Source: Engraulis encrasicolus
Taxonomy: Eukaryota > Chordata > Actinopteri > Clupeiformes > Engraulidae
Length of the DNA stretch: 64,000 nt
Assembly (NCBI RefSeq): GCF_034702125.1
Contig: NC_085875.1
Span: 47,127,270 to 47,191,269 of the forward strand
Reading direction: 5' to 3'
Part shown: piece after piece, positions 61,015 to 64,000 of the stretch
Layout of the letters: each line of letters begins with the position of its first letter
Numbering within the stretch: the stretch's first letter is position 1
Notes under the pieces: model-generated
What the model was told of the DNA's origin: nothing
The model's database searches: none
The model's input: the letters and a program-made list of their open reading frames with translations, nothing else
Translations under genes and position numbers: made by a program

Positions 61015-61294
61015 CAGGGGTGGGAAACCGTAAAAGTCCTCCGAGGGCCGTATAATGAACACAAACCAGGATTTCCCCCTGCACTTTAGGCCTATATTGA
61101 AGGCAGCTACCTTTGAAACCCCACCTTTTCTAGGACCCTTGAATATAACTAGCAAATATAATTTCTAATATTCCTTTACAAAATATGTCATATTTCATGT
61201 GAAGCTGCACATCATTAAAATCATATCGGGGGCCGGATAAAACAACCTCAAGGGACGCAAACGCAAACCTCGAGACAGAGGTTCCCCACCACTG
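61015..61294. mobile_element. hAT-type MITE in the KDZ relic
   Basis: CAGGGGTGGGAAACC and GGTTCCCCACCACTG ends, flanked by CTATAGAC and CTGTAGAC (8 bp, one mismatch). It carries GGGCCGTATAATG and GGGGGCCGGATAAA, typical of vertebrate hAT ends. Confidence 0.85.
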
Positions 61295-61528
61295 CTGTAG
61301 ACAAGTCATTGTAATGGTAAAAGTATATGAAATATAACAAAGAAAGAACCATATTATATCTTACCATCCATCCCCGCCAAAATGACCTCTTTAATGGGTC
61401 TTCTATTCTCTTCTCCACAGTCACAAGCAGTAGGTGGCCAAACTGGTATATCCCGCACTGACCAAAATGAATAGAATTTTAAAGAGTTTTATATCACGTT
61501 GAAACAAATGTCAGTTATTTCATCTTAA

Positions 61529-61893
61529 AGGTACACTGTGCAAGATTTTTAGTTGTTTATTTCCCGAATTCATGCTACCCATTCTGTAATGTTAGCTTTT
61601 TCATGAATGCTTACCACCACCATCAAATTCTAAGTATTTGTTTTGACTGGAAAAACTGCACTTTTCACACATGAAATTGAAAAGGGGGATCTTCTCCATG
61701 GTCCGCCATTTTGAATTTCCAGAAGTAGCCATTTCTAGCAGCAAAAATGACTGTACTTTGGCCATACTAGAAAATATTAGTTTATTACTTAGTAAACTTT
61801 TATGAAAATATCTAAGTTGGCAATAGGCAATCCAGTTTCAATGAGCGGCATAGTTGCAGTAACTTTTTTGACCATTTCCTGCACAGTGTACCT
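61529..61893. mobile_element. TTAA-flanked MITE (AGGTACACTGTGCA ends)
   Basis: Perfect inverted ends AGGTACACTGTGCA and TGCACAGTGTACCT, with TTAA on both sides (61525-61528 and 61894-61897). piggyBac or Kolobok type. No coding sequence. Confidence 0.9.
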
Positions 61894-62169
61894 TTAATGA
61901 ATGTAAAGTAATTAAAACAACTAACATTTCATACACTGTACAGGTGAAGGCCAGCTTTCAAAGGTTAATGACCTTCAATACATTACCTATTTGGCTGAAG
62001 GTGTATTCCCCATCGCCAGTGGCCACAACCTTTGTTGTTGGGGGAATTGGGTGGTAAAATCCCTTGAATGTGGCTTCCCTATTATGCAGAGGCCTGCTGT
62101 CGTGGATGATGATGTCGCACTCACAGCAAAGGTGCAGCATGCAAGCAGTGCACCTTATCACTGCATGTG

Positions 62170-64000
62170 CATGCTTGCAGTGTTGGCAGATTTGTTGACC
62201 TACGTCACTCTTTTTGCTCTACCAAACACTTTGAGCTATTATCTTTGGAAATATGTCTTTGATTTGACTGTATTAATCGTCTACAGCAGTAGCATTGTGT
62301 TAAGTCAAAGATTCTCTATTCTAAGAAAGATAGCCAGCTGGTGACGTCAACAATAGGATGGAATGTTTCACCAACCAAGTACTTCTGGTCTCCTAAAAAG
62401 GCGTGGCCAAACTGTCATCGAACACCAGCGCAGAATCATTCAATCACGTTTCCTAAAATAATTTGCTCCACTGGCGCTGGGAGAACTCCGGTCAGAGAAA
62501 CAGCCAGGCAACGTTTAACAGCAGCATCACGCACAATTTTACAAAACTGGGCAACTTAATATGATAACTTGATGTTGCCATGACTCCGCACTAAATCAAT
62601 ATGCTTTTGATATTTTAGATGGCATAGACGTGGGAAATACTGACACTGTCAAAAAATCAAGTGCCTGAGTCATGCAAGAAGGTTGAGCGACATGACACGA
62701 CGACACAATGATTAAAACTTGTGTGGCTGGCTTAGGGTTTTTTTTTTAATGTACAACCAAATTATTTAAATTCACTATGAAAGACGTGCTACTTGAGTTT
62801 AGACATGACCTCGTGTATAATTTTAAATTTTATTTAATCAAGTTCATGCAATTGTGGCCATGACTTCGTATATGAAATATAGCCTATTGTGCTACACAAC
62901 TACACGGAAGTTTTTTGTGTTCATATCGTGCTTAGAAAGGAGAGGATCTTAACGGGACTATACTGAAGTCTGCACTGGAGACAGAGCCTACATGTAGGCT
63001 GATGCAGAAGCATGATGTGCTTCAGATAGCCTACAGACAAGTAGGCTATTTAAATCCATGACGTCTAGCAGCGCGTAATGTAACCATATTCAACTACAAT
63101 CCTCAGCTGTCATTATTCCCGTCTATGGCATGTTGTTCTAGACACATTTGTGCGTTCATATCGTGCCTTCAGAGTAGAGATGATACAAAACCCGGAGGAT
63201 CCGGTTGGAGAGCCGGGTAAAGACCTCATCCGAACAGACCGGATGGCTGTCGTGCATTGATCCGCCAAAGGCGGGTCAGACGGCATTTCATTAATATGTC
63301 AACAAAATGGCAGTTACAGCGCGAGAAATTGTGAAACCGGAATATATCCTCTTTAGTTGACTACAACAGCCATTCTCTAATCTCCCTAGTATGCTGTTCA
63401 GTCACGAACACTCACCGAGTAAAACTGAACCAACTCCCGCCTCGTCATTCATCGAGCCTGTTTGATCCGTCCAGCCTGTTGTGGCCAATTGAGTCGCGGA
63501 TCCCCGCTCCCTATGTGTGTGCTTCTGACTCTGTTGAGCTCTACATTTCTAAATGTTAACAGTGCTCTGCCAACGCTTTAACATCTCACTCTGTAGGCTA
63601 CTCTTAGGGAAATTATAGTCTACAGACGTCACTCACTGCGTTACAGCGTAGGCTACAGTCTTTAAAGCCACTGCTGTCACTCGTCCGAGTCACTCAGCAG
63701 CGGCGCCCTCGGCGACTCGGTGAGACGAATCCTGACTGAGTTGTTGGTAGCAGCGAATCCCCTACGGATCGGATCAACGCTTAAGTTTCGTTTTTGCCAC
63801 GAGTGTGCGAGTCGCAAGGCAACTCGGCAGCGGAAGCGAGTGGTCATCTGCTGCTCGCCTCCTGACTATCCCTGCTCAACTAGACTTCTGCTCCCAAATA
63901 TTTGACTTTTAGTCTTCTTAAATACAAACACACACATTATTTATTGCAAAATCAGGAACATGCCGTTTCACTGCTGCCAAAGGCTGTTCGAGTTGTGGTT
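62170..64000. other. Intergenic, no gene seen
   Basis: Short frames only. A GC-rich patch at 63180-63300 (CCGGAGGATCCGGTTGGAG, CGCCAAAGGCGGGTCAG) and CG-rich sequence to 63870 could be a repeat or regulatory sequence, but nothing is recognisable. Confidence 0.35.

Larger units (their letters stand above)
58822..62165 (-). pseudogene. KDZ-superfamily (Zisupton-like) transposase, multi-exon, decayed
   Basis: Minus-strand exons with GT-AG borders, in order: ~62165-61987 (CECDIIIHDSRPLHNREATF, FYHPIPPTTK), 61457-61365 (VRDIPVWPPTACDCGEENRR), 60947-60740 (RYNLSIPEVSCGHRVWSPSL, CGYWPATAQARTVYQV, then APGMSRKTFLGMLEERGKTF), 60641-60463 (GTISGDAFQR, MQAIAVDGNRKHYRF), 60098-60005 (EGIFDDDSLFAKDKDVADFV), 59851-59756 (SGKGMCGSSQWTAARET, DEEGLQ), 59200-59015 (VAVCRHGILLKMLNMFRGEI, FFCLDIACKYFPYVDRV) and 58878-58822 (MRPLLSVMHAKGHKWTCQ). 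This is the conserved order of Kyakuja-Dileera-Zisupton transposases, including the cysteine-rich N-terminal part. Adjacent phases agree. A frameshift after YQVKV and a stop after FQRA kill it, and the C-terminal catalytic part is missing. No terminal repeats were identified. Confidence 0.85.

Overview
The window looks like nuclear DNA from a teleost fish. It holds intron-rich vertebrate genes with GT-AG splice sites, tRNA-derived fish SINEs, long dinucleotide microsatellites, L2-type LINE remnants, and many hAT, piggyBac-like, Harbinger-like and KDZ/Zisupton-like DNA transposon relics. I cannot name the species.

Layout. (1) 1-12.7 kb, minus strand: three coding exons (10148-12184, 1255-1554, 294-732) of MIDEAS/ELMSAN1, a glutamine-rich nuclear co-repressor. 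The ELM2 and SANT exons should lie beyond the left edge. The 8.6 kb intron carries SINEs and (CA)n, (GT)n and (GA)n tracts. (2) 12.7-15.3 kb: probable upstream region of MIDEAS, without a firm gene. (3) 19.4-41.5 kb, plus strand: a tandem family of CD209/CLEC4-like type II membrane C-type lectins. Unit 1 (19402-20981) and unit 2 (30183-33071) each assemble in phase from four exons. Unit 3 is a relic (36156-36232 and 40184-40318, with an internal stop). Between the units lie a multiply nested L2 LINE and many non-autonomous DNA elements. (4) 41.9-56.1 kb: a gene-free transposon graveyard with an 864 bp palindrome, several hAT elements, and a short tandem duplication whose two copies carry different transposon insertions and serve as each other's empty sites. 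(5) 57.9-62.2 kb, minus strand: a decayed multi-exon KDZ-superfamily transposase with an internal tandem duplication of one exon. (6) 62.2-64 kb: nothing recognised.

How it fits together. The only convincing host genes are MIDEAS (chromatin and HDAC co-repressor scaffold) and the lectins (probable myeloid or NK-type pattern-recognition receptors with mannose-type EPN/WND sugar-binding motifs). Nothing suggests that they act together. Most of the remaining DNA is transposon-derived. I see no prokaryotic-type system, CRISPR array or viral gene. The most novel-looking items are structural: the reciprocal empty sites, a 269 bp insert flanked by about 108 bp duplications of L2 sequence, the long palindrome, a near-perfect hairpin flanked by a 15 bp direct repeat, and the spliced, tandemly duplicated transposase exon.
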